From the NCBI GenBank assembly GCA_021443415.1, contig JABUTZ010000013.1, positions 85,066 through 117,325 on the forward strand: DNA of 32,260 nt, read 5' to 3'. This DNA is from Bacteroidaceae bacterium (GTDB lineage: Bacteria > Bacteroidota > Bacteroidia > Bacteroidales > Bacteroidaceae). Positions 1 to 7,383 of the stretch are shown one piece after another. The notes beneath the pieces were generated by a model, which was given only the letters and a program-made list of their open reading frames with translations, was not told the origin of the DNA and ran no database searches. How positions within the stretch are numbered: position 1 is the stretch's first letter; each line of letters opens with the position of its first letter. A program made the translations under genes and the position numbers.

Positions 1-54
1 AATGTCAAGTGGCATCGCAACTTACGTCGCGCTCAAAAAATATTTAGGACAATA

Positions 55-87
55 TTGGTGCAGACCCCCAAAAAATGACTATATTTG
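55..87 (+). promoter_or_regulatory. Promoter of the outer-membrane barrel gene
   Basis: TATATTTG at 80-87 matches the Bacteroidetes -7 consensus TAnnTTTG exactly. A TTGG at 55-58 lies 21 nt upstream and can serve as the -33 element. Transcription would begin a few bases after 87, which makes the TTG start at 85 in the ORF track impossible and leaves a leader of only about 12 nt before the ATG at 106. Confidence 0.65.
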
Positions 88-97
88 CGAGCAAATA
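82..97. promoter_or_regulatory. Inverted repeat over the -7 box (possible operator)
   Basis: TATTTGC and GCAAATA form a perfect 7-bp inverted repeat separated by GA. It covers the second half of the -7 box and the expected transcription start, the classical position for a repressor site. No regulator can be assigned. Confidence 0.35.
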
Positions 98-105
98 GTG
101 GGCAA

Positions 106-2928
106 ATGGACGAATTGCGGGTTAGGACGCGCTGGTTGCCGGCGGTCTGTATGGCATTGGCCATGCTGGCGGGTGAGTGCCGGGCGCAGATGGTGAGGGT
201 GCAGGGGACGGTGTGGGACGCGTTCCTGAAGGTGCCGCTTGCTCCCGGGCGTGTGGCCATATATGAGGCTGACAGCGTGAGCGTGGCGGTCGATTCGGCG
301 GCGGTGGAAACCATCCTCGACGAGAAAGGTGCGGCTTTGGCCGTGCTCTATCGCGCCAATGTGCCGGCCGGCCGCGACTATGTGGTCAGGGCCATGCGCG
401 ACGGATACGGCGACGAATGGCAGCGAGTGGCGGCGGTGGGTGACGCCGGTGCGAAGGTCAGTGTGCCGGCCATCAGGATGCGCAGGGTGGCGGTGCGCCG
501 CATGGGTGAGGTGGAGGTGAGGGCCACCCGTGTCAAGATGTACTGCAAGGGCGACACGATTGTCTACAATGCCGATGCTTTCAGTCTGCCCGAGGGTTCG
601 ATGCTTGACGACTTGATACGACAGATGCCGGGCGTGACGATGAACGAACACTCTGAAATTTTCGTCAATGGGCGCAAGGTGGACGAATTGCTGCTGGGTT
701 CGCGCACGTTCTTCGGCGGCAACAGCAAGGTGATGCTGGAGAACCTGCCATACTACACGGTGCGCCACATCAAGGTCTACGACAGGGAGAGCGGTCTCAG
801 CCGCGCCTTGGGCTATGAGGCCTCTCCGCGCCAATACGTGATGGATGTCATATTGCGCGAGGAATACAACCACGGATACATCGCCAATGCTGAGGGCGCG
901 GCCGGCAGCAGCTCGCGCTGGCTGGGACGGGCCTTCCTGCTGGGGTACACGGACCGTCTGCGCCTCACGTTGGTCGGCAATGCCAACAATGTGAACGAGA
1001 CGCGTCATGTGGGCGAGTCGGGTCATTGGACGCCGGCACGCATGCCTCGCTCGCTGACCACCGTCTTCGGGGCGGCGGCGGAGGTGGACTACCATTCGCC
1101 CGGCGACAGGCTCAACGAGACGTTCAGGGCCGAATACCGTTCGGTGCGCGACGAGGGGCTTATGAGGCAGAACAAGCGGCTGTTTGTCGGCGGCGTCCAT
1201 CCCACTTCGTTCCTGGAGAGCGGGACGGACGCAAGGGACTGGGGCGTCACGCTCAGCAACAACCTCCAGGTGTTCAGCCCCTTCTATCTTGTCCTCGGCA
1301 CCCACCTGAGCTACAACAGGCACAATGGGTCGCAAGACTCCGGCTTTGAGCAATACGGCGACTCGCTGACCTCTGCCATGCGTTCCACGGGTTTCGGCGA
1401 GCGCAGGACCTGGAATGCGCATGTCGATGCCATCGGGTCGATTCGTGTGGCGCGGAAATCGAGCGTGACCTATGTGGTGAGGGCCGACTATGCCGATGAC
1501 AAGTCGGAGAGCGCGACGCTGTATGAAACCCGCATGGGCGGCGGCGTGCAGGGAGGTCGGGCGGATGTGAGACGCAATGCGAACGATTTCGCCGACCGCA
1601 ACGCAAACGCCTCGGTGTCATTCTCCTACGATGGATTTCGATGGGGCAGGGCGCGTGTGGAGGTGAGCGACGAAGTGAGCGTCGGTGTGAGGAAGACTCG
1701 CGACTATCTCTTTCATCCCGACACCTTGCTGCTCGCCTCTCAGCTGGAGGCTCTCACTGCCATCACCGACCCGGCCAATTCATACGATAGCCGCCGGCGG
1801 GCGGTGGGCAGCACGCTCAGACTCTCGTTCAAGCATGAGTCGCGCTTCCTCGCCGATGCCAAGACGGGTGATTGGAAAACATATCCGAAATGGCATGCGG
1901 GAGTGAAGGTTCCTGTCACATGGCAACGGCTTGACTACCAACGCGCCGCCATTGACACGACGGCGCGCCATACGGCGGTGTTCGTCGAACCGTGGGTCAC
2001 TTTCCGCCACATAGCGAGCGAGAGCCGCCATGAGGTCAAGGTGGCGCTCAGCCATGCGCGCGAGACCGCTGACATGACCGACCGCATCCCGTTCCGTGAC
2101 GACAGCCATCCCCTGGTGGTCAAGACGGGAGGCGAGGGATTGCAGGACCCCAGCTCGACAAGTCTGCGTGCGGACTATTACAACCGCACCGATGTGGCGC
2201 ACGCGGGGCAATGGCACTTGAGCGCATGGGGGACATACCGGCACAGCACCGTGGCCCAGGCGGTGAACTACAACCCAGTGACGGGTGTGACCACCTACCG
2301 GCCCACGAACGTGGGCGGTGCGTTCCAGGTGTTTGCGCAGGCCGAGGTCTCGCGTTCCATCGACAGCCGCCGCCACTGGACGTGGCAGACGCAGCTGGAG
2401 GTGGGCTACAATCGCAGCGTGGACCATGCACGGCTGGACGGTGAGACGGAGAGCCGCGAGAATGTGGTCGGCACATGGGTGCTGCGCGACAACGCATACG
2501 TGCAGTATAGCCGCGGTACGTTCAATGTCCGTGCCTCGGGCGATGTGCGTTGGCGGAGGAGCGGCGGCAGGATGCGCGATTTCACCACGTTGAGCGTTGT
2601 CGATTTCCAGTATGGATTGGCGGGACGCTACACCATTCCTTCGTCCAAGACTACCATGGCGGCCGATGCCACCATGTACAGCCGCCGCGGCTACGGCAAC
2701 TCCGCCCTCAATACGGACAATTTCGTTCTCTGCGCCTCGGTGTCGCAGTCGTTGCTCGGCGGCCGTCTCATCCTCTCGGTCGAGGCTTTCGACCTCCTCC
2801 ACCAGCTCTCTCCGACGCAGTATGAGGTGAATGCGCAGGGCAGCACGGAGACGTGGTATCGCTCGCTTCCCCGCTATGTCATGGCCCATGTGGTGTTTCA
2901 CTGGAGCCGAAATCCGAAGCGGAAATGA
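106..2928 (+). CDS. TonB-receptor-like outer-membrane beta-barrel protein
   Basis: About 940 residues from the ATG at 106; the upstream TTG lies inside the promoter. The N-terminus reads as a signal peptide (arginines, a LPAVCMALAMLAG core, then a CRAQ cleavage region). Residues about 30-125 look like a carboxypeptidase-regulatory-like beta-sandwich, and about 135-260 like a plug domain (IFVNGRKVDELLLG and VRHIKVYDRES are typical of this Bacteroidetes group). The rest is a long alternating beta-barrel ending in a short basic tail. Such proteins sit in the outer membrane; the substrate cannot be told from sequence. No SusD partner lies beside it, so it is not a standard SusCD pair. It converges on the aquaporin gene. 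Confidence 0.8.
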   Translation: MDELRVRTRWLPAVCMALAMLAGECRAQMVRVQGTVWDAFLKVPLAPGRVAIYEADSVSVAVDSAAVETILDEKGAALAVLYRANVPAGRDYVVRAMRDGYGDEWQRVAAVGDAGAKVSVPAIRMRRVAVRRMGEVEVRATRVKMYCKGDTIVYNADAFSLPEGSMLDDLIRQMPGVTMNEHSEIFVNGRKVDELLLGSRTFFGGNSKVMLENLPYYTVRHIKVYDRESGLSRALGYEASPRQYVMDVILREEYNHGYIANAEGAAGSSSRWLGRAFLLGYTDRLRLTLVGNANNVNETRHVGESGHWTPARMPRSLTTVFGAAAEVDYHSPGDRLNETFRAEYRSVRDEGLMRQNKRLFVGGVHPTSFLESGTDARDWGVTLSNNLQVFSPFYLVLGTHLSYNRHNGSQDSGFEQYGDSLTSAMRSTGFGERRTWNAHVDAIGSIRVARKSSVTYVVRADYADDKSESATLYETRMGGGVQGGRADVRRNANDFADRNANASVSFSYDGFRWGRARVEVSDEVSVGVRKTRDYLFHPDTLLLASQLEALTAITDPANSYDSRRRAVGSTLRLSFKHESRFLADAKTGDWKTYPKWHAGVKVPVTWQRLDYQRAAIDTTARHTAVFVEPWVTFRHIASESRHEVKVALSHARETADMTDRIPFRDDSHPLVVKTGGEGLQDPSSTSLRADYYNRTDVAHAGQWHLSAWGTYRHSTVAQAVNYNPVTGVTTYRPTNVGGAFQVFAQAEVSRSIDSRRHWTWQTQLEVGYNRSVDHARLDGETESRENVVGTWVLRDNAYVQYSRGTFNVRASGDVRWRRSGGRMRDFTTLSVVDFQYGLAGRYTIPSSKTTMAADATMYSRRGYGNSALNTDNFVLCASVSQSLLGGRLILSVEAFDLLHQLSPTQYEVNAQGSTETWYRSLPRYVMAHVVFHWSRNPKRK

Positions 2929-2972
2929 AAAAAGAGTATTCCCACGGGGATTTGAGGCCCGCGGGAATACTC
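2928..2972 (-). terminator. Intrinsic terminator of the aquaporin gene
   Basis: A 15-bp stem with one mismatch pairs 2934-2948 (GAGTATTCCCACGGG) with 2958-2972 around a 9-nt loop. On the minus strand it is followed by six U residues (AAAAAA on the plus strand), so it terminates the aquaporin transcript. The plus-strand side lacks a T run. It overlaps the stop codon of the convergent barrel gene. Confidence 0.8.
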
Positions 2973-2998
2973 GTGATGTGAGGTTGATGTGTGCTTGC

Positions 2999-3661
2999 TT
3001 ACTTGTCGCTGCTGACCAGCTTCCAGGTGATGGCGGCGATGGCGGCGCCGATGAAGGGGCCTACGATGAACGCCCACAGCTGGTTGAGAGCCTCGCCTCC
3101 CTCGAAGACGGCGGGAGCGATGGAGCGGGCGGGGTTGACAGAGGTGCCCGTGTAGTGGATGCCCACGAGGTGCACGAGGATGAGCGACAGGCCGATGGCG
3201 AGGCCGGCGAGGTTGCCGGCGCCCTTCTTGGCGTCGGTGGTGCCGAGCACTACGAGCACGAAGACGAAGGTGAGGATGACCTCAGCGATCAGTGCGGGGA
3301 CGGCTCCGGCTGCGCATGAGTTGGCACCCGTTGTAGTGCCCTCGGCTGCAACCTGGCCTACAAGGAGGTAGAGGAGACCGGAACCGATGAAGGCGCCGAT
3401 GACCTGGAAGACCATGTACATGGCGGCGTCCTTGCTGCTGATGCGGCCCGTGAGGAGGCAGCCGAGTGTGATGGCGGGGTTGATGTGGCAGCCTGAGATG
3501 CCGCCGATGGTGTAGGCCATGGCGACCACTGCCAGACCGAATGCGCAGGCGGTGCCTACCACTGAAGCGGTGTCAGCACCGCATGCCAGGCTTACGGCTG
3601 TGCCGCAACCCATGAGGACGAGCACCATTGTGCCGACCATTTCTGCAAAATACTTTCTCAT
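2999..3661 (-). CDS. aqpZ: Aquaporin (MIP family, AqpZ-like water channel)
   Basis: 220 residues, the usual length for a bacterial aquaporin, with six hydrophobic segments and two half-helices. Both NPA boxes are present (INPA at about 60-63 and VNPA at about 175-178). By alignment from memory with E. coli AqpZ, the selectivity-filter residues are conserved: Phe41, His164, Thr173 and Arg179. That set predicts a water-specific channel rather than a glycerol facilitator. It should carry water across the inner membrane. No clear -7 box was found in the 53 nt to the HepT gene, so its promoter may lie inside hepT or it may be cotranscribed with the toxin-antitoxin pair. Confidence 0.92.
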   Translation of the reverse strand: MRKYFAEMVGTMVLVLMGCGTAVSLACGADTASVVGTACAFGLAVVAMAYTIGGISGCHINPAITLGCLLTGRISSKDAAMYMVFQVIGAFIGSGLLYLLVGQVAAEGTTTGANSCAAGAVPALIAEVILTFVFVLVVLGTTDAKKGAGNLAGLAIGLSLILVHLVGIHYTGTSVNPARSIAPAVFEGGEALNQLWAFIVGPFIGAAIAAITWKLVSSDK

Positions 3662-3714
3662 TGTTTTTTGTTTGTTTTAAGTTAGTTGTTGAAATATTGA
3701 TAAGTAGAATCGTT

Positions 3715-4056
3715 TCATTCGTTAAGCAGAGCCTCTACCTCGTTGTGCAACAGCGGGATATGGTTGATGATCATGCTCCATAGAATGTCTGCCGACAGGC
3801 TGTCGTATGCATGGATGATATAGTTGCGCGCATCGACAATCTTTCTCGCATTGGTAATAGCAATCTCGGGCTCTTCCTTCAGGATATGGTTCATCGCCTC
3901 GCCCATAATCTCTATGTTGCGTTCTATGGCTTGGCGCAATAGGATATTGGCACTGAAATGCTCGAAGACTTTCGGTTTGCCTTCGAAGAATTGTTCGACG
4001 CGCTCGGTGCATGCAAGGATATCGAACAGATATTTCTGTGTCTTCTCACTAACCAT
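3715..4056 (-). CDS. hepT: HepT-like HEPN toxin (DUF86)
   Basis: 113 residues, mostly helical. It carries the HEPN ribonuclease motif RX4HXY as RNYIIHAY (Arg77, His82, Tyr84). In characterised HepT proteins this motif cleaves RNA, and the partner MntA inactivates the toxin by adding AMP to the motif tyrosine, which is present here. The start overlaps the end of the upstream nucleotidyltransferase gene by 8 nt, indicating translational coupling. Length and motif appear intact, so the toxin is probably functional. Confidence 0.88.
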   Translation of the reverse strand: MVSEKTQKYLFDILACTERVEQFFEGKPKVFEHFSANILLRQAIERNIEIMGEAMNHILKEEPEIAITNARKIVDARNYIIHAYDSLSADILWSMIINHIPLLHNEVEALLNE

Positions 4057-4360
4057 AAATCATCTGTTTTGTCGCATCGATGCTCTTGAGGAAATAGGGG
4101 TTGCTGATGGCTTTGTATTCCACCAGGTCGATAGGGCGACCAAGAGCCTCCTGAAGGCCGTCTTTCAGGCTGAAATAGTTGTCGGCGTAGTTCTCCAACG
4201 AGATGTCGCTGAAGCAAACCGCAAAATCCACGTCGCTCTGCGGTGTGAACCTGTCGGTCAGTACGGAACCGAACACGAACAACTTGTCCACCTTGTGCTG
4301 ACGGCACAGGGAGTGGATGCGGTCGGTGGCGAAACCTGTGAGATGTTGTGTCTGTTCCAT
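4049..4360 (-). CDS. mntA: MntA-like nucleotidyltransferase antitoxin
   Basis: 103 residues forming a minimal nucleotidyltransferase domain. The GSX10DXD motif is exact (Gly31-Ser32, then DVD at 43-45), and a further acidic residue in PIDLVE (Asp78) fits the third metal ligand. In the characterised family this enzyme AMPylates HepT and so acts as antitoxin. It is the first gene of the pair, with a TAACTTTG -7 box about 25 nt upstream of its ATG. All catalytic residues are in place. Confidence 0.88.
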   Translation of the reverse strand: MEQTQHLTGFATDRIHSLCRQHKVDKLFVFGSVLTDRFTPQSDVDFAVCFSDISLENYADNYFSLKDGLQEALGRPIDLVEYKAISNPYFLKSIDATKQMIYG

Positions 4361-4385
4361 GTTGTTATTATAACGTACGAATGTG

Positions 4386-4393
4386 CAAAGTTA
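4386..4393 (-). promoter_or_regulatory. -7 box of the mntA-hepT operon
   Basis: Minus strand TAACTTTG, an exact TAnnTTTG match, lies 25 nt before the mntA ATG. No convincing -33 TTTG was found at 19-21 nt spacing. Confidence 0.55.
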
Positions 4394-4479
4394 TGATATT
4401 TTTTCGAGACTGATTGTGTTTTGGAAAGGAAATTTGGTGAAAAAGAGGGTGAACGGGGGGGGCTGTGGGAGCGAATGCC

Positions 4480-5364
4480 TCAGTCGGTGAGGGAGAAATT
4501 GCGTGAGACGAAGGGGAGGCATGCGTAGAGGGCGGTGTGCCAATACTCCCAGGTATGGCCGCCGTCGCGGACGCGGAACTGGCAGGGGATGTGGCGGCGG
4601 CGCATGGTCTGGTAGAACTCGATGTTGACGTCGAGCAGGAAGTCGTCGTCGCCGCAGTCGACGAACCACGCCACCGTGCGCAGCCGCTCGCAGGTCTGCT
4701 CGTCGGCGTTGCGCACATAGTCCGTGCAGCTGTTCTCGATGACCGAGCGCGTCAGCTTAGCCACCTTGTCGTCGGGATTGTTGGGGTCCTGGGGAAAACG
4801 AATTTCGGGCGATATGTGCATCAGGGCGCTCATGGCATAGACGGCGCAGAACATGTCCGGATGGCGCAGGCCGTAGGAGGTGGCCCCTCCGCCTCCCATC
4901 GAGAGGCCCGCCACGGCACGGTGGCGGCGGTCGCCGACGATGCGGTAGCGACTCTCAAGCGTGGGCACCAGCTCCTTGAAGAAGAAGTTCTCGAACTCCC
5001 AGCCGGGGATGTTGAAATAGCCGTTCTGGTACTTGTGCACGTCGCGCTCGCCCGCCTTGGGGGTGATGATGACCATCTCCGTCGCCTCGCCGTTGGCGAA
5101 GAGCGGTGCGGCGACGTCGAGCAGGCGGCCGTTCCGTTCCCACGAGCGGTTGTCGTCGGACATGCCGTGGAGGAGGTAGAGCACGGGATAGCGTCGGTCC
5201 GTGTCGCGCTCGAAGCTCGGCGGCAGCAGGACTGTCACTTCCTGGTCCATGCCCATCACCTCGCTGTGGATGGTGTCGACGACAATCTTCGCCCGCACGT
5301 GCTGCGCCGTGGCTGTCTGTGTGGCGGCGATTGCGACAAACAATGCAAAAAGTATTTTTTTCAT
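4480..5364 (-). CDS. Secreted alpha/beta-hydrolase esterase (esterase D family)
   Basis: 294 residues. The signal peptide is residues 1-20 (MKKILFALFVAIAA...TATAQ). The PF00756-type fold shows LLHGMSD at about 64-70 (oxyanion region), the nucleophile elbow GLSMGG with Ser155, an acidic residue in CGDDDFLL (probably Asp241) and His270 in GGHTWEYW. This group contains acetyl-xylan and feruloyl esterases and S-formylglutathione hydrolases; the signal peptide favours a polysaccharide or xenobiotic ester in the periplasm. The start codon lies only 14 nt beyond a terminator-like hairpin, leaving no room for its own promoter unless that promoter overlaps the hairpin. Confidence 0.85.
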   Translation of the reverse strand: MKKILFALFVAIAATQTATAQHVRAKIVVDTIHSEVMGMDQEVTVLLPPSFERDTDRRYPVLYLLHGMSDDNRSWERNGRLLDVAAPLFANGEATEMVIITPKAGERDVHKYQNGYFNIPGWEFENFFFKELVPTLESRYRIVGDRRHRAVAGLSMGGGGATSYGLRHPDMFCAVYAMSALMHISPEIRFPQDPNNPDDKVAKLTRSVIENSCTDYVRNADEQTCERLRTVAWFVDCGDDDFLLDVNIEFYQTMRRRHIPCQFRVRDGGHTWEYWHTALYACLPFVSRNFSLTD

Positions 5365-5378
5365 ACTCTAAAAGAATG

Positions 5379-5423
5379 AAAAACGGCATTTCTGAGGAGT
5401 TCGGAGTCCGCAGAAATGCCGTT
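5379..5423 (-). terminator. Terminator-like hairpin between LRR and esterase genes
   Basis: A perfect 13-bp stem (AACGGCATTTCTG at 5382-5394 with its complement at 5411-5423) and a 16-nt loop, followed on the minus strand by five U residues. It lies downstream of the LRR gene and directly upstream of the esterase start, so it could terminate the first or attenuate the second. Confidence 0.75.
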
Positions 5424-5445
5424 GTTGTGTGTTGACTGTGTGTGC

Positions 5446-6249
5446 TTACTGCTTGCCCGTGAGAGTCTGGATGTTCATCGCAGCCTCGAGGACACGTATT
5501 TTCGAGAAGCCGCACCAGAAGGCGTCTTTCTTGTAGTGGAGCAGGCCTTCGAGGGGCACGTAGAGGGTGGCCGTGGCCTTGGTGAGTCCGTCGAACGAGG
5601 TGAGTCCGAGCGGGCTGTCCACGTCGACCTTGATGGGAGTCGTGTTGAGGGGTATGACCGACTTGATGCCCGTGCAGCCGCGGAACGAGTTGTTGATGTT
5701 GACGATGCGGGTCGAGATGATCACCCACTCGATCGACGTGCAGTCGCGGAACGAGTTGGTCACCGAGCGCACGTTGCGTGGCACCTCGACGCTTGCCAGC
5801 GCGTGGCAGAAGTGGAAGTTGTCGACGAAGTCGTCCTTGAGCGTCTCGGGCAGGTTGATCGACTTGAGGCTCTGGCAGTAGTGGAACGACAGGGTCATCA
5901 GCTCCAGCCCTTCGGGCAGGATGGCGTCGGTGAGCTTGGGGCAGTTGTGGCAGAAGTTGTTGAGTCTCTTGACTGAGTTGGGCACCTCGATGTAGAGCAG
6001 TTCGCCGCAGTCGCTGAACGCGCCGTCCTCGATCTCGGTCACCACAAACTTCTTGTTTGCGAAGCGGATAGCGGGCGGGATAGTCACGCGACCCTCGTAA
6101 AGTTTCTCTCCAACAGTGACTTGCACCGTCTTCTCCTCCAACGACAGGATGTTGTAGTATATGCCGTCCAGCTCAAAGTCGTAGGCACCGGCACTTACAC
6201 AGAATATGGTCGCCAGTGTGAAAAGGTGCAAACGCAAAAGGTTCTTCAT
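5446..6249 (-). CDS. BspA-like leucine-rich repeat (LRR_5) secreted protein
   Basis: 267 residues from the ATG at 6249; the ORF-track start at 6342 would run through the promoter. The signal peptide is MKNLLRLHLF...SAGA. The mature protein opens with YDFELDGIYYNIL, the usual beginning of Bacteroidales BspA-family proteins. About five LRR_5 repeats follow, each with a pattern like NSFRDCTSIEWV. The end (TLYVPLEGLLHYKKDAFW) is typical of the family. Such proteins are surface or exported and are linked to adhesion. It stops at IQTLTGKQ, which resembles the beginning of the C-terminal tail of other secreted proteins here but lacks the rest. It has a well-formed promoter and terminator. Confidence 0.85.
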   Translation of the reverse strand: MKNLLRLHLFTLATIFCVSAGAYDFELDGIYYNILSLEEKTVQVTVGEKLYEGRVTIPPAIRFANKKFVVTEIEDGAFSDCGELLYIEVPNSVKRLNNFCHNCPKLTDAILPEGLELMTLSFHYCQSLKSINLPETLKDDFVDNFHFCHALASVEVPRNVRSVTNSFRDCTSIEWVIISTRIVNINNSFRGCTGIKSVIPLNTTPIKVDVDSPLGLTSFDGLTKATATLYVPLEGLLHYKKDAFWCGFSKIRVLEAAMNIQTLTGKQ

Positions 6250-6312
6250 ATTTGGTTGCTTAAGAGGGGTAGTTTTGTTCGTGATTTTGACGTTGATGCC
6301 ACATAATTTATG

Positions 6313-6343
6313 CAAAATTACAAAAAAATGTTTTCTGCCCAAA
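6313..6343 (-). promoter_or_regulatory. Promoter of the LRR protein gene
   Basis: Minus strand TTTG (6340-6343), a 19-nt spacer, then TAATTTTG (6313-6320): a textbook Bacteroidetes -33/-7 pair. The predicted leader to the ATG at 6249 is about 60 nt. Confidence 0.8.
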
Positions 6344-6396
6344 GGAAAATGACATTTTTTCTGCCTAAGGGGTGTAATTTTTCACATTTGCGGCTG

Positions 6397-6618
6397 TTAG
6401 TACTCCTCTTCGTCCCACAGGAAGTCCTCCTTGCTGGGGTAGTCGGGCCATATCTCCTCGATGGACTCATAGATGTCGCCCTCGTCCTCGATCTCGGTGA
6501 GGTTTTCGATGACTTCGAGTGGTGCGCCGCTACGCTGGGCGTAGTCGATGAGTTCCTCTTTGGTTGCGGGCCAGGGAGCGTCCTCGAGCTTCGAGGCCAG
6601 TTCAAGTGTCCAATACAT
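6397..6618 (-). CDS. Small acidic DUF2795 protein
   Basis: 73 residues from the ATG at 6618 (MYWTLELASKL). The longer ORF start at 6654 lies in the -7 box. The protein resembles the DUF2795 group conserved in Bacteroidetes: an ASKLEDAPWPATKEELIDYA core followed by a very acidic tail ending in DEEEY. It is soluble and cytoplasmic, with no signal peptide. The biochemical function of the family is unknown to me. A TAATTTTG box sits at 6652-6659, giving it its own promoter. Confidence 0.75.
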   Translation of the reverse strand: MYWTLELASKLEDAPWPATKEELIDYAQRSGAPLEVIENLTEIEDEGDIYESIEEIWPDYPSKEDFLWDEEEY

Positions 6619-6651
6619 GTCGTTTTGTTGTGTGTGTTTCTTTTGAGACTG

Positions 6652-6659
6652 CAAAATTA
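6652..6659 (-). promoter_or_regulatory. -7 box of the DUF2795 gene
   Basis: Minus strand TAATTTTG, 33 nt before the chosen ATG. It overlaps the upstream ATG of the ORF track, which supports the shorter start. Confidence 0.6.
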
Positions 6660-6712
6660 CACCATAAATGAATACGATGTATCTTTTTGGTGATAATTTT
6701 GCGTCTCGGGGG

Positions 6713-7258
6713 TCAATTTTTCCAGATTTGCTCCGGCATGCCGCTCAGTCGGTTGATTTCGAGGGCGAGGGCGTAGAGGTAGTCGCTCAGGCGGTTGAGA
6801 TAGACCTGCGAGGGCTGGGTGCTGTGCGGGATCTTCGGTGCGTCGGCGTCGAGGGCCACGAGGAGGCGTTCGGCTCGGCGGCAGACGGTGCGGCAGACAT
6901 GCGCCTGGGCGGCGGTGACCACTCCCGTGGGGATGACGAAGCCCTGCCACTTGGGTGCGATCTCGTCGATGGCCGTCTCGAGGAAGTCGTGCTCGGGTGT
7001 GTGGACGTCGGCTCCCGCGATGATGCCGCCGATGGTGGTGAGGTCGTGCTGGATGCGCGCGAGGGTCTCAAGATACTGGGCAACGTGGTTGCCGAGAGTG
7101 GTGAGCGGTTCGCTCAGATGGGCTACGAGGAGTCCGATGTGGCTGTTCAACTCGTCGATGGTTCCGTAGACACCGACTCTCGGGTCCGCTTTGCTCACGC
7201 GGGCGCCGCCCGCAAGGCTGGTCTGGCCGCTGTCGCCAGTTTTGGTGTAGATAGGCAT
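6713..7258 (-). CDS. pduO: PduO-type ATP:cob(I)alamin adenosyltransferase
   Basis: 181 residues. It transfers the adenosyl group of ATP to cob(I)alamin to make coenzyme B12 (EC 2.5.1.17). The N-terminus MPIYTKTGDSGQTSL is the ATP-binding signature of the family. Also present are RVGVYGTIDELNS at 27-39, FVIPTG at 107-112, CRRAER at 126-131 and YLNRLSDYLYAL at 153-164. The length is normal and no key segment is missing. It is cytoplasmic and would serve B12 salvage; no other cobalamin gene is in the window. A heptamer array lies 7 nt upstream of the ATG, so the leader is made of repeats. Confidence 0.93.
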   Translation of the reverse strand: MPIYTKTGDSGQTSLAGGARVSKADPRVGVYGTIDELNSHIGLLVAHLSEPLTTLGNHVAQYLETLARIQHDLTTIGGIIAGADVHTPEHDFLETAIDEIAPKWQGFVIPTGVVTAAQAHVCRTVCRRAERLLVALDADAPKIPHSTQPSQVYLNRLSDYLYALALEINRLSGMPEQIWKN

Positions 7259-7264
7259 GGTGTT

Positions 7265-7297
7265 AGAGAATAAAGAATAGAGAATAAAGAATAAAGG
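7265..7297. repeat. Heptamer array 1 (5' leader of pduO)
   Basis: Four 7-bp units plus a partial (plus strand AGAGAAT, AAAGAAT, AGAGAAT, AAAGAAT, AAAGG). The pyrimidine strand is sense for pduO, whose ATG lies 7 nt away. On the plus strand it is followed at 7300-7307 by TACTTTTG, a -7-like box pointing away from pduO. Confidence 0.9.
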
Positions 7298-7321
7298 GTT
7301 ACTTTTGTGGGGTTGTTTTTT

Positions 7322-7362
7322 GGGTTATGGGTTATGGGGTTTAGGGTTTTGGGGTTATTGGG
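7322..7362 (+). repeat. G-rich GGGTTAT heptamer array, quadruplex-capable
   Basis: Six runs of three or four G on the plus strand, spaced by 4-5 nt (GGGTTATGGGTTATGGGG and onward), with a period of 7-8. It lies in the 125-bp gap between pduO and the methyltransferase-like gene. The pattern satisfies the usual G-quadruplex rule of four G3 runs with short loops. Confidence 0.75.
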
Positions 7363-7383
7363 TTTGGTGGTAATTCGGTTAGG

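Noticed and set aside
85-105. TTG start at 85 for the barrel protein
   Set aside because: The codon lies within the -7 box TATATTTG; the ATG at 106 gives a proper signal peptide.
79-1422. 447-aa minus-strand ORF opposite the barrel gene
   Set aside because: Histidine- and arginine-rich shadow frame without any domain, overlapping a clear outer-membrane protein.
2934-2972. Plus-strand terminator for the barrel gene
   Set aside because: The hairpin is there, but no T run follows on the plus strand; only the minus-strand direction is supported.
6694-6701. Plus-strand TAATTTTG between pduO and DUF2795 genes
   Set aside because: Exact -7 match but no plus-strand gene follows and no -33 partner was found; such 8-mers arise by chance in AT-rich gaps.
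7322-7362. Telomere-like GGGTTAT repeats as a replicon end
   Set aside because: Genes and synteny run on both sides; the G-rich repeat is short and irregular.
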